Shown: positions 32,909-41,553 of the stretch, one piece after another
Position numbering within the stretch: the first letter of the stretch is position 1
Layout: each line of letters opens with the position of its first letter
NCBI RefSeq assembly: GCF_003614925.1
Contig: NZ_QYLP01000100.1
Location: forward strand, 61,927-125,926
Direction: 5' to 3'
Origin: Arthrobacter celericrescens
Lineage (GTDB): Bacteria > Actinomycetota > Actinomycetes > Actinomycetales > Micrococcaceae
DNA: 64,000 nt
Program-made: the position numbers and the translations under genes
Notes under the pieces: model-generated
The model's input: only the letters and a program-made list of their open reading frames with translations
Databases searched by the model: none
What the model was told of the DNA's origin: nothing

Positions 32909-33501
32909 GCTTCGCCTTCCGCCCTGTCGACCCCGTCGCCGACGCACCCCTCCTCCACAGCTGGGTGAGCCAGCCGTATGCGCGCTTCTGGGGCATGGTG
33001 TCCTCCACAGTCCGGGATGTTGAGGAAGAGTACGCGGGCATCGCCGCCAGCGGACACCACCAGGCGTTCCTGGGGCTCGACGGCGGCGTCCCCGCCTTCC
33101 TGATGGAGCGTTACCAGCCCGGTGAATCACCCTTGGCAGAGGTCTACGTCGTGCAGCCGGGGGATGTCGGCATGCACCTGCTCGTGGCCCCGCCGGACGG
33201 TGACCCGCAGCCCGGGTACACCACCGCCGTCATGCAGTCCGTGATGTCGCAGCTCTTCGAGGATCCGCAGGCCGAGCGGGTCGTCGTCGAGCCCGATGCC
33301 CGGAACCACAAGATCCACGTCCTGAACGAGCGGGTGGGCTTCCGCCCCGAGCGGGTGGTGACCCTTCCCGCCGTCGACCCCGCCGAAACGCACAAGGAAG
33401 CGCTCCTCAGCTTCTGCACGCGCGCCGATTTCCTCGCCACGTTGACCCCTGTGCTTGCCGCAGCCCGCCCCGCCTCCGAACCCGCAGGAGAGAGCCGATG
33501 A
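32905..33501 (+). CDS. desC: Hydroxycadaverine N-acyltransferase, desferrioxamine biosynthesis
   Basis: A 198-residue GNAT-fold acyltransferase of the AlcB/IucB/MbtK siderophore type. Typical segments are HSWVSQPYARFWGM, GDVGMHLLVAPP and the late VVVEPDARNHKIHVLNERVGFRPE. In the DesABCD pathway it transfers succinyl (or acetyl) from CoA to N-hydroxycadaverine, giving the hydroxamate. It overlaps desB and desD by 4 bp each. Confidence 0.93.
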   Translation: MSFAFRPVDPVADAPLLHSWVSQPYARFWGMVSSTVRDVEEEYAGIAASGHHQAFLGLDGGVPAFLMERYQPGESPLAEVYVVQPGDVGMHLLVAPPDGDPQPGYTTAVMQSVMSQLFEDPQAERVVVEPDARNHKIHVLNERVGFRPERVVTLPAVDPAETHKEALLSFCTRADFLATLTPVLAAARPASEPAGESR

Positions 33502-35360
33502 CCGCCATTCTCGAAGCAAGCACCCGGTCCTCCGGCCCGGTGGAACACCTGACTCCCGAACGCTGGGCGGCCGCCAACCGCCACCTGGTCCGCAAGGCCA
33601 TTGCGGAGTTCTCCCACGAGCGCATCCTGGTGCCCGAACTCCTGGAGGAGGCGTCCGCCGGCGTCGGGCAGTACCGCCTGGTGAGCGACGACGCCGCGGT
33701 GGAGTACCGCTTCCAGGCCAGCGTGCTCGAACTGGAGCACTGGAGCATCCCGGCGGAATCGATCACCCGGACGTCGCTGGCGGGGGACGGGCAAGGCAGA
33801 CTGCCGCTGGACGCGCTGGACTTCATCGCCGAGTTCCGCGACACCCTGGCGATCCGCGAGGAGCAGCTGCCGGTCTACCTCGAGGAAATCAGCAGCACCC
33901 TTGCCGGCCACGCCTACAAGCAGGGCAACCCCCTCAGCTCGGCGGAACTGGCGGCCGGCATTACGGGCGGGGCAGACGTGGCCGCCGATTTCCAGGCCAT
34001 CGAACGGACCATGAGCGAAGGGCATCCGTGCTTCGTGGCCAACAACGGCCGGCTCGGTTTCGGGATCACGGACTACCACGCCTTCGCCCCGGAAAGCGGT
34101 GCCGCCGTGCAGTTGCAGTGGATCGCTGTCCACGGCAGCAAAGCCGTATTCACCTCCAGCGCCGGCCTGGGCTACCGCGCCCACTTCGAAGTCGAACTCG
34201 GCGCAGACCTTCTGGCCTGCTTCGACGGGGAGTTGTCCGCGCGCGGCCTCAGCCCGCAGGACTACCTGCTCATGCCCGTGCACCCGTGGCAATGGGAGAA
34301 CAAGCTCACCGTAACGTTCGCGGCCGAAATCGCCCGGCGGCACATCGTCCACCTGGGTACGGCGCCTGACGCCTACCAGGCACAACAGTCCATCCGGACG
34401 TTTTTTAACACGAGTGCGCCAAATAAGTGCTACGTGAAGACGGCCATGTCCGTGCTGAACATGGGCTTCATGCGGGGCCTCTCGCCGCAGTACATGAAGG
34501 CCACGCCGGCCATCAACGACTGGCTGCACGGGCTGATTTCCAGGGACGCCGAGCTGCAGGAACGCGGCCTGGCAATGATCCGCGAGTCCGCCGCGATCGG
34601 CTACCACAACCACTACTACGAGGCGGCCTCGGCCAAGGGCTCGGCGTACCGCAAGATGCTCTCGGCCCTATGGAGGGAAAGTCCGCTGCCGCTGCTGGAC
34701 GGCGGAAAAGACAAGGGGCAGCAGCTGGCCACGATGGCGTCGCTGCTCCATGTGGACGCCGACGGCGCCTCCATGGCCTCGGCCCTCATCAAACGCTCCG
34801 GACTGGAACCCGCCGAGTGGCTGCGCCGCTACCTCGAGGCCTACCTGGTTCCGCTGATCCATTGCCTCTTCGAGTACGAACTGGCCTTCATGCCGCACGG
34901 CGAGAACGTCATCCTGGTGCTGGAAAACGGCGTGCCGGTCCGCGCCATCATGAAGGACATTGCCGAGGAGATCGTGGTGATGGGGGAGCGGCTCGAGCTG
35001 CCGGAGGAAGTCTCCCGCATCAAGGCCGACATCCCCGCCGAGGAAATGGTGCTCGCCATCTTCACAGACGTCTTCGACTGCATCTTCCGCTTCCTGTCCG
35101 CAATCCTCGCGGAGGACGGAACGCTCGCCGAGGATGAGTTCTGGAAGGTGACGGCCGGCGTCGTGCGTTCCTACCAGAAGCGGCACCCGGAACTGGCGGA
35201 TCAGTTCGCCATGCATGATCTCTTCGCGCCGGACTTCGAGCTGTCCTGCCTGAACCGCCTGCAGCTGCGCAACAACCAGCAGATGCTGGACCTGGCGGAT
35301 CCTTCGGGCGGGCTGCAAATGGCCGGGCGGCTGAAGAACCCGCTGGCGCGGTTCGCTTAG
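33498..35360 (+). CDS. desD: NIS siderophore synthetase, desferrioxamine biosynthesis
   Basis: A 620-residue IucA/IucC-family synthetase that condenses and cyclises hydroxamate units with ATP to desferrioxamine. Visible features are EQLPVYLEEISSTLAGHAYK, GHPCFVANNGRLGFG, MPVHPWQWENK, TSAPNKCYVKTAMSVLNMGFMRGLS and the C-terminal MPHGENVILVLENGVP. Full length. Last gene of the operon, followed by a strong hairpin at 35385-35423. No siderophore exporter, receptor or reductase gene is adjacent. Confidence 0.95.
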   Translation: MTAILEASTRSSGPVEHLTPERWAAANRHLVRKAIAEFSHERILVPELLEEASAGVGQYRLVSDDAAVEYRFQASVLELEHWSIPAESITRTSLAGDGQGRLPLDALDFIAEFRDTLAIREEQLPVYLEEISSTLAGHAYKQGNPLSSAELAAGITGGADVAADFQAIERTMSEGHPCFVANNGRLGFGITDYHAFAPESGAAVQLQWIAVHGSKAVFTSSAGLGYRAHFEVELGADLLACFDGELSARGLSPQDYLLMPVHPWQWENKLTVTFAAEIARRHIVHLGTAPDAYQAQQSIRTFFNTSAPNKCYVKTAMSVLNMGFMRGLSPQYMKATPAINDWLHGLISRDAELQERGLAMIRESAAIGYHNHYYEAASAKGSAYRKMLSALWRESPLPLLDGGKDKGQQLATMASLLHVDADGASMASALIKRSGLEPAEWLRRYLEAYLVPLIHCLFEYELAFMPHGENVILVLENGVPVRAIMKDIAEEIVVMGERLELPEEVSRIKADIPAEEMVLAIFTDVFDCIFRFLSAILAEDGTLAEDEFWKVTAGVVRSYQKRHPELADQFAMHDLFAPDFELSCLNRLQLRNNQQMLDLADPSGGLQMAGRLKNPLARFA

Positions 35361-35384
35361 GCGGCCCTTGTCCTTGGGCGGCAC

Positions 35385-35423
35385 TTGTCCCTGGGGTGTC
35401 AACACTGACACCCCCAGGGACAA
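35385..35423. terminator. Terminator hairpin after desD
   Basis: TTGTCCCTGGGGTGTCA at 35385-35401 pairs with TGACACCCCCAGGGACAA at 35406-35423, with one bulged C and a 4-nt loop. It lies between convergent transcription units, so it may terminate from both sides despite lacking a T-run. Confidence 0.75.
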
Positions 35424-35487
35424 CGCTCAAAGCGTGGGGACGTTTGCGAGCAGTTCCCTCGCCGCATGGCAGCCGGACAGCGCCTCC

Positions 35488-36657
35488 CTACAGTGACCTC
35501 AGGATGATTGCAGATCCTTGTCCGCCGCCGCCGCAGATTCCCGCGGCTCCTATCTGTCCCGGCCCGCCCTCGGCAAGTTGCCGGGCAAGGGTGCCGACGA
35601 TGCGTGCCCCCGAGGCTCCGATGGGATGGCCCAGGGCGATCGCCCCTCCTCGTGTATTGACTATGTCCGCACTGACGCCGAGCGTCTGGGTCGACCGGAT
35701 GGCCACCGCGGCGAAGGCCTCGTTGATCTCGATGGCGGCAAGGTCCTGGACGCCGCCGTCGATCTTTTCGAGGGCGGCCAGTATGGCCCTGGCGGGCTGC
35801 TCGTGCAGGCGGACGTCGGGTCCGGCCACGAACGCGTGGGACTCCACCACGGCGATCGGCGACAGGCCCAATCGTTCGGCCGCTGCCGGGCTGACCAGGA
35901 CCAACGCGGCGGCGCCATCCGTGATCTGCGAAGCGTTGCCGGCGGTGATCGTGCCGTCCTTGCTAAAGGCCGGGCGCAGGCCCCCGAGCAATTCGTCGGT
36001 CATCCCGGTCCGGACGCCGTCGTCGTCGGCAATCACCGTGGCGCCCCCGCGCGACGGGACCGTGTAGTCGGCGATCTCGTCCGCATGGAAGACCGCATAC
36101 TTCTCGGCACGCTGATGGGAGGACGCCGCCCAGGCGTCTTGGACGGCCCGGTCCAGGCCGTAGTGGGCGTTGCCGTCCTCCGTGGACATGCCCATCGAAC
36201 GCTGTTCGAAGGCGTCCGTCAGCCCGTCGACCTCAAGGGTGTCCACCGCCTGGAGGGCTCCGTACTTTTGGCCGGAACGGGCGTTGAAGACGTGGGGTGC
36301 GAGGGACATCGATTCCTGGCCCAGGGCCACCACGATGTCCGCTTCGCCGAGGTCGATGAGGCGTGCTGCAGCAGTGACGGCCTCCATGCCGGAAAGGCAG
36401 ACGGCGCTCAGCGTCAACGCCGGAACGGTCAAGGGGATGCCCGCGGCAACGGCGGACTGGCGGGCAGGGTTCTGCCCGGCTCCACCTTGCAGGACCTGCC
36501 CGGCAATTACCCTTTGGACCTCCTCGGGACTGACGCCTGCGCGGTTCAGTGCCGCGGAAATCGCGTGCGCCCCGAGCGCTGTGGCCGGGATGGAGGCGAA
36601 ACGTCCGTTGAACTTGGCGAAAGGGGTTCGCGCGTAGCCGGCGATCAGGGCGGTCAT
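35488..36657 (-). CDS. Thiolase: acetyl-CoA acetyltransferase / 3-oxoadipyl-CoA thiolase
   Basis: A 389-residue thiolase with all three signatures: the acylated cysteine in LSAVCLSGMEAV near residue 87, the HPIGASGARIVG region with its histidine, and the C-terminal cysteine in GICGGGGQGSA. It cleaves a 3-ketoacyl-CoA to acetyl-CoA. Its ATG overlaps the stop of the CoA-transferase beta gene (ATGA), so it completes either the beta-ketoadipate pathway (PcaF role) or acetoacetate use (AtoB role). The IclR neighbour favours the former, but sequence alone does not decide. Confidence 0.88.
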   Translation of the reverse strand: MTALIAGYARTPFAKFNGRFASIPATALGAHAISAALNRAGVSPEEVQRVIAGQVLQGGAGQNPARQSAVAAGIPLTVPALTLSAVCLSGMEAVTAAARLIDLGEADIVVALGQESMSLAPHVFNARSGQKYGALQAVDTLEVDGLTDAFEQRSMGMSTEDGNAHYGLDRAVQDAWAASSHQRAEKYAVFHADEIADYTVPSRGGATVIADDDGVRTGMTDELLGGLRPAFSKDGTITAGNASQITDGAAALVLVSPAAAERLGLSPIAVVESHAFVAGPDVRLHEQPARAILAALEKIDGGVQDLAAIEINEAFAAVAIRSTQTLGVSADIVNTRGGAIALGHPIGASGARIVGTLARQLAEGGPGQIGAAGICGGGGQGSAIILRSL

Positions 36658-37325
36658 GCGCCTGCCCCGACGGTCTCTGCCAGGTCCTGCAGCTCCTGGC
36701 CAACGTTGAACGCCGCGCCCGTCAGCTCGCGGAGCTCGGCGATGCTTTGCCCCGGCGCGACCTGGCGCAGGACAAGTTCCCCGTCGACCACATCGAAAAC
36801 TGCTCGGTCGCTGATAATGCGGTTCACGACGCCGACTCCGGTCAAGGGAAGGTCGCATTCCGCGACGATCTTGGGGGTGCCGTCCTTCGCCACGTGATCG
36901 GTGACCACGATGACGCGGGGAGTGCCGGCCACCAGGTCCATGGCGCCGCCCATGCCTTTGACGAGCTTGCCCGGGATGGTCCAGTTGGCCAGGTCGCCGG
37001 AGGCCGAGACCTGCAGGGCACCGAGGATGGCAGTCTGGACATGTCCGCCGCGGATCATGCCGAACGAGACGGCCGAGTCGAAGAAACTTCCCCCCGGCAG
37101 CACCGTGACGGTCTGCTTTCCAGCGTTGATGAGGTCGGCGTCTTCCTCGCCGTCGTAGGGGAACGGCCCGATGCCAAGCAGTCCGTTCTCGCTCTGGAGG
37201 GTGACGCGGACGCCGTCGGGCAAATAGTTGGCGACCAAGGTGGGAATCCCAATGCCGAGATTCACGTACTGGCCGTCTTCAAGTTCGGCGGCCGCGATAG
37301 CGGCCATTTCATCACGGGTCCACAT
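36654..37325 (-). CDS. 3-oxoacid CoA-transferase, subunit B
   Basis: About 223 residues. The family opening TRDEMAAIAAAELEDGQYVNLGIGIPTLVANYL is followed by the catalytic glutamate motif SENGLLGIGPFP, and by GMIRGGHVQTAILGALQV. Two in-frame ATGs are possible: 37331 overlaps the stop of subunit A (ATGA) but sits 1 nt from GGAGG, while 37325 has ideal 7-nt spacing and is used here. Pairs with subunit A to move CoA from succinyl-CoA to 3-oxoadipate or acetoacetate. Confidence 0.9.
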   Translation of the reverse strand: MWTRDEMAAIAAAELEDGQYVNLGIGIPTLVANYLPDGVRVTLQSENGLLGIGPFPYDGEEDADLINAGKQTVTVLPGGSFFDSAVSFGMIRGGHVQTAILGALQVSASGDLANWTIPGKLVKGMGGAMDLVAGTPRVIVVTDHVAKDGTPKIVAECDLPLTGVGVVNRIISDRAVFDVVDGELVLRQVAPGQSIAELRELTGAAFNVGQELQDLAETVGAGA

Positions 37326-37327
37326 GT

Positions 37328-38035
37328 TCATACCTCCGCGCGGACCCTTACGGTCCGCTGCTCGATGTCTTTGCTTGGGTTGGCTACGTGTACGACCCGC
37401 TGAACGAAGACGCCGGGTGTAACGACGTCGTTGGGATCGAGGTAGCCATCGACGATCTCTTCCGCTTCGGCGATGGTGAGGCGGCCTGCTGATGCGACGA
37501 GGGGGTTGAAATTGCGGGCCGTCATCCGATACCGCAAGTTGCCTTCGCCGTCGGCCTGGTGTGCGCGAACCAGGGCGATGTCGGCAACAATGCCGCGTTC
37601 CAGGATGCACCGCCTCCCGTCGAATGTGGCCTCCGGCTTGCCTTCGGCGATCGGCGTTCCCACGCCGGTTGGGGTGTAGAACGCGGGAATTCCGGCCCCT
37701 CCCGCCCGGAGGCGTTCGGCGAGTGTGCCCTGGGGAACAAACTCGACGTCGAGCGTCCCCGCCAGGTACTGCTCGGCGAACAGCTTGTTCTCTCCTACGT
37801 AGGAGGCCAGGACCTTGCTGACTTGCCGGTTCTCCAGCAGCAGGCCCAGCCCCTTGCCGTCGACGCCCATGTTGTTGGACACGACGGTCAGGTTCCGGGC
37901 GCCACTATCCCGGACCGCCTCAATGAGGTCCCGGGGAATGCCGCTGAGGCCGAAACCGCCCACCGCAAGCGTCATCCCGTCCCGGATGGTTCCGGCCAGC
38001 GCCTCTGCTGCGCTGTCCCAAATTTTTGATGCCAT
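37328..38035 (-). CDS. 3-oxoacid CoA-transferase, subunit A
   Basis: About 235 residues of the CoA-transferase alpha family. Visible segments are the oxyanion/CoA motif GGFGLSGIPRDLIEAV, NNMGVDGKGLGLLLE, and GAGIPAFYTPTGVGTPIAEGK. ATG 38035 has GGAG with 5-nt spacing; ATGs at 38038 and 38050 are possible but worse placed. First gene of the A-B-thiolase operon, divergent from an IclR regulator with a 15-bp motif 9 bp upstream of the start. Confidence 0.9.
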   Translation of the reverse strand: MASKIWDSAAEALAGTIRDGMTLAVGGFGLSGIPRDLIEAVRDSGARNLTVVSNNMGVDGKGLGLLLENRQVSKVLASYVGENKLFAEQYLAGTLDVEFVPQGTLAERLRAGGAGIPAFYTPTGVGTPIAEGKPEATFDGRRCILERGIVADIALVRAHQADGEGNLRYRMTARNFNPLVASAGRLTIAEAEEIVDGYLDPNDVVTPGVFVQRVVHVANPSKDIEQRTVRVRAEV

Positions 38036-38044
38036 CATCACTCC

Positions 38045-38059
38045 GTCCATTATGTGGTC
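38045..38059. promoter_or_regulatory. Candidate IclR site, CoA-transferase side
   Basis: GTCCATTATGTGGTC, matching 12 of 15 positions of the motif at 38155-38169 in the same orientation. It sits just upstream of the CoA-transferase start. Confidence 0.5.
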
Positions 38060-38154
38060 GCTCCCGATCAGGCTATGGATGGCTCAGAAGGCAGTCAATT
38101 GATTTGCCGCGGAGCGGGAAGATTGCTCGGAATGTGGCCCAGTCGCTCAAAAGT

Positions 38155-38169
38155 GTCCATAATGTAGAC
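38155..38169. promoter_or_regulatory. Candidate IclR site, iclR side
   Basis: GTCCATAATGTAGAC ends at the base before the iclR ATG. There is no ribosome-binding sequence in front of that ATG, and CATAAT at 38158-38163 sits where a -10 box of a leaderless transcript would. Confidence 0.5.
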
Positions 38170-38937
38170 ATGAGCGGAACACTTCCTGGCGCCCAAGTCG
38201 TCGGCCGGATCGGCCAAGTTCTCCGGACCGTTAGCGGTGCCATGCCCCGTGGCATCGGCACGAGCGAGGTTGCCCGCGCCACCGGCTTGGCGCGGCCCAC
38301 AGCCCACCGCTTGCTCTCGTCCCTGGCGGCCGAGGGCTTCCTCGACCACGACTCGAAGGCCGGCAGGTGGCATCTCGGGCCGGAGCTCTACCTCATGGGA
38401 TCGGTCGCCGCCGAGCGCTATGACATCACCCACCTGGCGCATGAGCACGTCCAGGCCCTCGCCGAGGAAACCGGGGAAAGTGCCTTCCTCTCCGCCCGCC
38501 GCGGCGGTGAGACGGTCTGCGTGTTGCGCCAGGAGGGCAGCTTCCCGATCCGCTCGTTCGTCCTATACGAGGGCAAGCGCTTCCCCCTCGGGGTTGCGTC
38601 AGCCGGCCTGGCCATCCTCTCCTTCATGCCGTCCGACGCCGTTGAACGCTACCTCTCGCACGCCGAACTCGAGGAACACTACGGTCCGGAACACAGCCCG
38701 GAGCGTATCCGCCAGGGAATAGAAGCGACGAGGAATGCTGGCTATGCCACCAATCCAGGCCTCGTCGTGCCCGGGAGCTGGGGGATGGGCGCCGCCGTGT
38801 TCGACGCCGCCGGGCAGCCGGCCTGGGCGCTAAGCATCACCGGCATCGAGTCGCGGTTCTCCGCCGAGCGCCGTCCGGTCCTCGGCCGGCTGCTGCTGAG
38901 GCACGCCCATGCCCTGTCCGAAAAGATCAAAAAGTGA
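38170..38937 (+). CDS. IclR-family transcriptional regulator
   Basis: A 255-residue regulator. The N-terminal winged helix reads IGTSEVARATGLARPTAHRLLSSLAAEGFLDHD (about 22-60), followed by the IclR effector domain with GPELYLMGSVAAERYDI, RSFVLYEGKRFPLGVASAGLAILS and a late SITGIESRFSAERRPVLGRLL. IclR proteins of this kind (PcaR/PobR-like) commonly activate or repress beta-ketoadipate genes, consistent with the divergent CoA-transferase/thiolase operon. The transcript may be leaderless. Confidence 0.9.
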   Translation: MSGTLPGAQVVGRIGQVLRTVSGAMPRGIGTSEVARATGLARPTAHRLLSSLAAEGFLDHDSKAGRWHLGPELYLMGSVAAERYDITHLAHEHVQALAEETGESAFLSARRGGETVCVLRQEGSFPIRSFVLYEGKRFPLGVASAGLAILSFMPSDAVERYLSHAELEEHYGPEHSPERIRQGIEATRNAGYATNPGLVVPGSWGMGAAVFDAAGQPAWALSITGIESRFSAERRPVLGRLLLRHAHALSEKIKK

Positions 38938-39069
38938 CCGGCTTGCCATGGCCTGCGGCGGGGCGTCCTCCAAGCAGTCACGGTGCGGCCGGCAGTCTTG
39001 CGTTGCCCTAGCCAACAGAGCCGGACAGTGCTTACCTGAGTGGTATCGGGACAGCATTCGGGGGTTGGC

Positions 39070-39360
39070 ATGGCTGAACGGAATGATGACCATTGGGTCC
39101 TGATCGGGCGTGATCAGCTGCGGGGATCCCTGGCCGGAACCTGCGCGTTCGTGGCGCTCCTGTGCTGGTGGATCGGGCTGACGGGCTACGTCAACGCCGG
39201 CGGATTCGCCAGCGGTGCCGGTGGGATTCTGGTGTTTCTCATGCCGCCTGCATGGGTCACCGCGCTTGCCGTGGTGCTGATGCGCGGCGTCATCCACCAT
39301 GCCCCGAGGTCGGTCCGCCATTTTCCGAGGCGCCACCACGGAGGCCGCCCTGCCAGGTGA
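39070..39360 (+). CDS. Small membrane protein, hypothetical (96 aa)
   Basis: Not recognised. Two predicted membrane helices (about 20-37, CAFVALLCWWIGLTGYV, and 46-68, GGILVFLMPPAWVTALAVVLM) are followed by a strongly basic His/Arg tail (HHAPRSVRHFPRRHHGGRPAR). ATG 39070 has a GGGGG stretch upstream. No functional link to the flanking genes is visible. Confidence 0.65.
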   Translation: MAERNDDHWVLIGRDQLRGSLAGTCAFVALLCWWIGLTGYVNAGGFASGAGGILVFLMPPAWVTALAVVLMRGVIHHAPRSVRHFPRRHHGGRPAR

Positions 39361-39370
39361 CCCGGCGGGC

Positions 39371-39880
39371 TTAGCCCTCGTCCGTCGTCGACGGCTTCTC
39401 CAGGAGGGCGCGGGCGTAGTTCTTCATCGAGCGCTGGTACCGCGGAAGGTGCGGCGCCAGCGCCGCGAGGGCGAGCGAGAGGCCTTCGCGTTCCCGCCCG
39501 GTATCGGCGAGGGCCAGGGCCAGCACGGCGTCCACGGCGTCGGAAAGCCGGTCCCGGCCGCGGCCGCGCTCGTCCGTCAGCATCGTCACGCTGATGTCCG
39601 GGCGGCCCAGGTTCCGCAGTGAGCTCGCCAGCTGGATGACCGCCCGACGCCGGCGCTCGCCTTTCAGCCCCGTTTCCAGCGCCTTGCCGTACAGGGGAAC
39701 GGCGCGTTCCGGATAGCCCGTGGAGTCGTAGGCTGCCGCCAGTTCGAAGTCGGCTTCGGCCGTGCCCTCGGGCAGTTCCGCGCAAAGCCTTTTCATCGCG
39801 GTATGGAAGTCGTCGCGCGCGTGCTCGTCGAGCGAGGCCCACAAGGCGGCGACGCGTTCTTCCCACTCACGGTTCTGCAT
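39371..39880 (-). CDS. Tetratricopeptide-repeat protein (TPR_5 type)
   Basis: A 169-residue all-helical protein. Repeated helix pairs are visible: ADFELAAAYDSTGYPERAVPLYGKALETGL, then RRRAVIQLASSLRNLGRPDISVTML, then AVLALALADTGREREGLSLALAALAPHLPRY. This matches the small cytosolic TPR_5 proteins common in actinobacteria and firmicutes, thought to be protein-interaction scaffolds. Single gene, convergent with the small membrane-protein gene. Confidence 0.87.
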   Translation of the reverse strand: MQNREWEERVAALWASLDEHARDDFHTAMKRLCAELPEGTAEADFELAAAYDSTGYPERAVPLYGKALETGLKGERRRRAVIQLASSLRNLGRPDISVTMLTDERGRGRDRLSDAVDAVLALALADTGREREGLSLALAALAPHLPRYQRSMKNYARALLEKPSTTDEG

Positions 39881-40087
39881 ACGGACAAGAGTAGCGGGAG
39901 TGACACGTGGGGTCCGTCGTGCCTGTGCGATTTCCCTGGAAGAGTAAGCCGTTGCATCAATTATTCAGATTTTCTTGGCCGGATTTATTCGCTATGCAGA
40001 TGCAGTTTGGCGCGTGATGATGGGTAAACCGTCACACAGGGCGCGATCTTTGATGTCGTGCGCGTCAAGTTACATAGGAGTATTGAC

Positions 40088-41389
40088 ATGGCTAGCCAAG
40101 AGGTTGAAGTCCTCGTTGTAGGCGCGGGTCAGGCCGGGATCGCGATGAGCGAGCACTTGGGTGAGCGCGGAATTTCGCACCTGGTCCTGGAACGGGACCG
40201 CATCGCCGAGCGGTGGCGCACCATGCGCTGGGATTCCCTGGTCGCGAACGGGCCGGCCTGGCACGACCGCTTTCCCGGCCTGGAGTTCACCGGCCTCGAG
40301 CCCGGCGAGTTCGCCTCGAAGGAACAGGTTGCCGACTACTTCGAGGCCTACGCGGCCAAGATCGACGCGCCGGTTCGCTGCGGCGTCGAGGTGACGTCCG
40401 TGCGCAGGAAGGCCGGCGCTCCCGGCTTCCACGTCGGGACCAGCGACGGCGACCTCGACGCCCGCTACGTCGTTGCGGCAACGGGACCATTCCAGCAGCC
40501 GGTGATCCCCGCCGTCGTGCCTGAATCCGCAGGGCTGGTGCAGCTTCATTCGAGCCTGTACCGCAACCCGGAACAGCTGCCCGACGGCGGCGTCCTGGTT
40601 GTCGGGGCCGGTTCCTCCGGCGTGCAGATCGCCGCGGAGATCCAGCGGTCGGGCCGGCAGGTCCACCTTTCGGTGGGCCCGCACGACCGTCCCCCGCGCA
40701 GCTACCGCGGACGCGACTTCTGCTGGTGGCTCGGGGTGCTCGGAATGTGGGACGCCTCCACGCCGCCGCAGGGTGCGGAGCACGTGACGATCGCGGTGAG
40801 CGGGGCCGACGGCGGCCGCACCGTCGATTTCCGCGAACTAGCCGAGGGTGGCATCGCGCTTGTTGGCCGGACCGAAGCGTTCGAGGACGGCATCATGCGG
40901 TTCGCGGGGGACTTGCGGAACAACGTCGCCAACGGCGATGCCCACTACTTGGGTCTGCTCGATGAAGCCGATGCGTATGTCGAGCGCAACGGCCTGGACC
41001 TTCCGGAAGAGCCCGAAGCCCGTATCCTGCGGCCGGACCCGGAGAGCCTCGCCGCCCCGATCCGCGAGCTCGACCTGGCTGCGGCGGGTGTTACGTCCAT
41101 CATCTGGGCCACCGGTTTCGTGCAGGACTACAGCTGGCTGGAGGTGGACGCGTTCGACGAAAAGGGCAAGCCCCGGCAGCAGCGCGGCGTTTCTACGGAA
41201 CCGGGTGTGTACTTCCTGGGCCTGCCGTGGCAGTCCCGCCGCGGCTCGAGCTTCATCTGGGGCGTGTGGCACGACGCCAAGTACGTCGCCGACCAGATTT
41301 CCATCCAGCGCAGCTACCGGGCCCACAACGAGGAGCAGCCGCTTGTAGCGGGTGGAGCGGCCGGGGTGCCGGCCGGAGTGGCGAGCTAG
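40088..41389 (+). CDS. FAD-dependent monooxygenase (flavin-containing monooxygenase type)
   Basis: A 433-residue NAD(P)/FAD oxygenase. The FAD site VVGAGQAG is at residues 10-17, and a second Rossmann motif VVGAGSSGVQIAAEI lies in the NADPH part. The closing segments VTSIIWATGFVQDYSWLEV and FLGLPWQSRRGSSFIWGV resemble putative flavoprotein oxygenases of the CzcO/TrkA-type group. ATG 40088 follows AGGAG. It is transcribed alone, after 207 bp containing AT-rich promoter-like DNA, and ends in a 16-bp-stem hairpin. Substrate unknown. Confidence 0.87.
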   Translation: MASQEVEVLVVGAGQAGIAMSEHLGERGISHLVLERDRIAERWRTMRWDSLVANGPAWHDRFPGLEFTGLEPGEFASKEQVADYFEAYAAKIDAPVRCGVEVTSVRRKAGAPGFHVGTSDGDLDARYVVAATGPFQQPVIPAVVPESAGLVQLHSSLYRNPEQLPDGGVLVVGAGSSGVQIAAEIQRSGRQVHLSVGPHDRPPRSYRGRDFCWWLGVLGMWDASTPPQGAEHVTIAVSGADGGRTVDFRELAEGGIALVGRTEAFEDGIMRFAGDLRNNVANGDAHYLGLLDEADAYVERNGLDLPEEPEARILRPDPESLAAPIRELDLAAAGVTSIIWATGFVQDYSWLEVDAFDEKGKPRQQRGVSTEPGVYFLGLPWQSRRGSSFIWGVWHDAKYVADQISIQRSYRAHNEEQPLVAGGAAGVPAGVAS

Positions 41390-41400
41390 TCATGGACAGG

Positions 41401-41438
41401 CCGAAGGCAGGGCGGCTGAATCGCCGCCCTGCCTTCGG
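41401..41438. terminator. Strong terminator hairpin between convergent genes
   Basis: CCGAAGGCAGGGCGGC at 41401-41416 and GCCGCCCTGCCTTCGG at 41423-41438 form a perfect 16-bp stem with a TGAATC loop, just after the monooxygenase stop. Confidence 0.82.
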
Positions 41439-41553
41439 TGCGTATGGGTGTTCCTGCGCCCGTCTTTCGGGTCTCCTGTTGCGCCGGAGGGCAGGTTCCC
41501 ATGCGCTAACCGGACACGAGTCCGGCGGTCTGTGCCGGCTAAATTAGTGCCGG

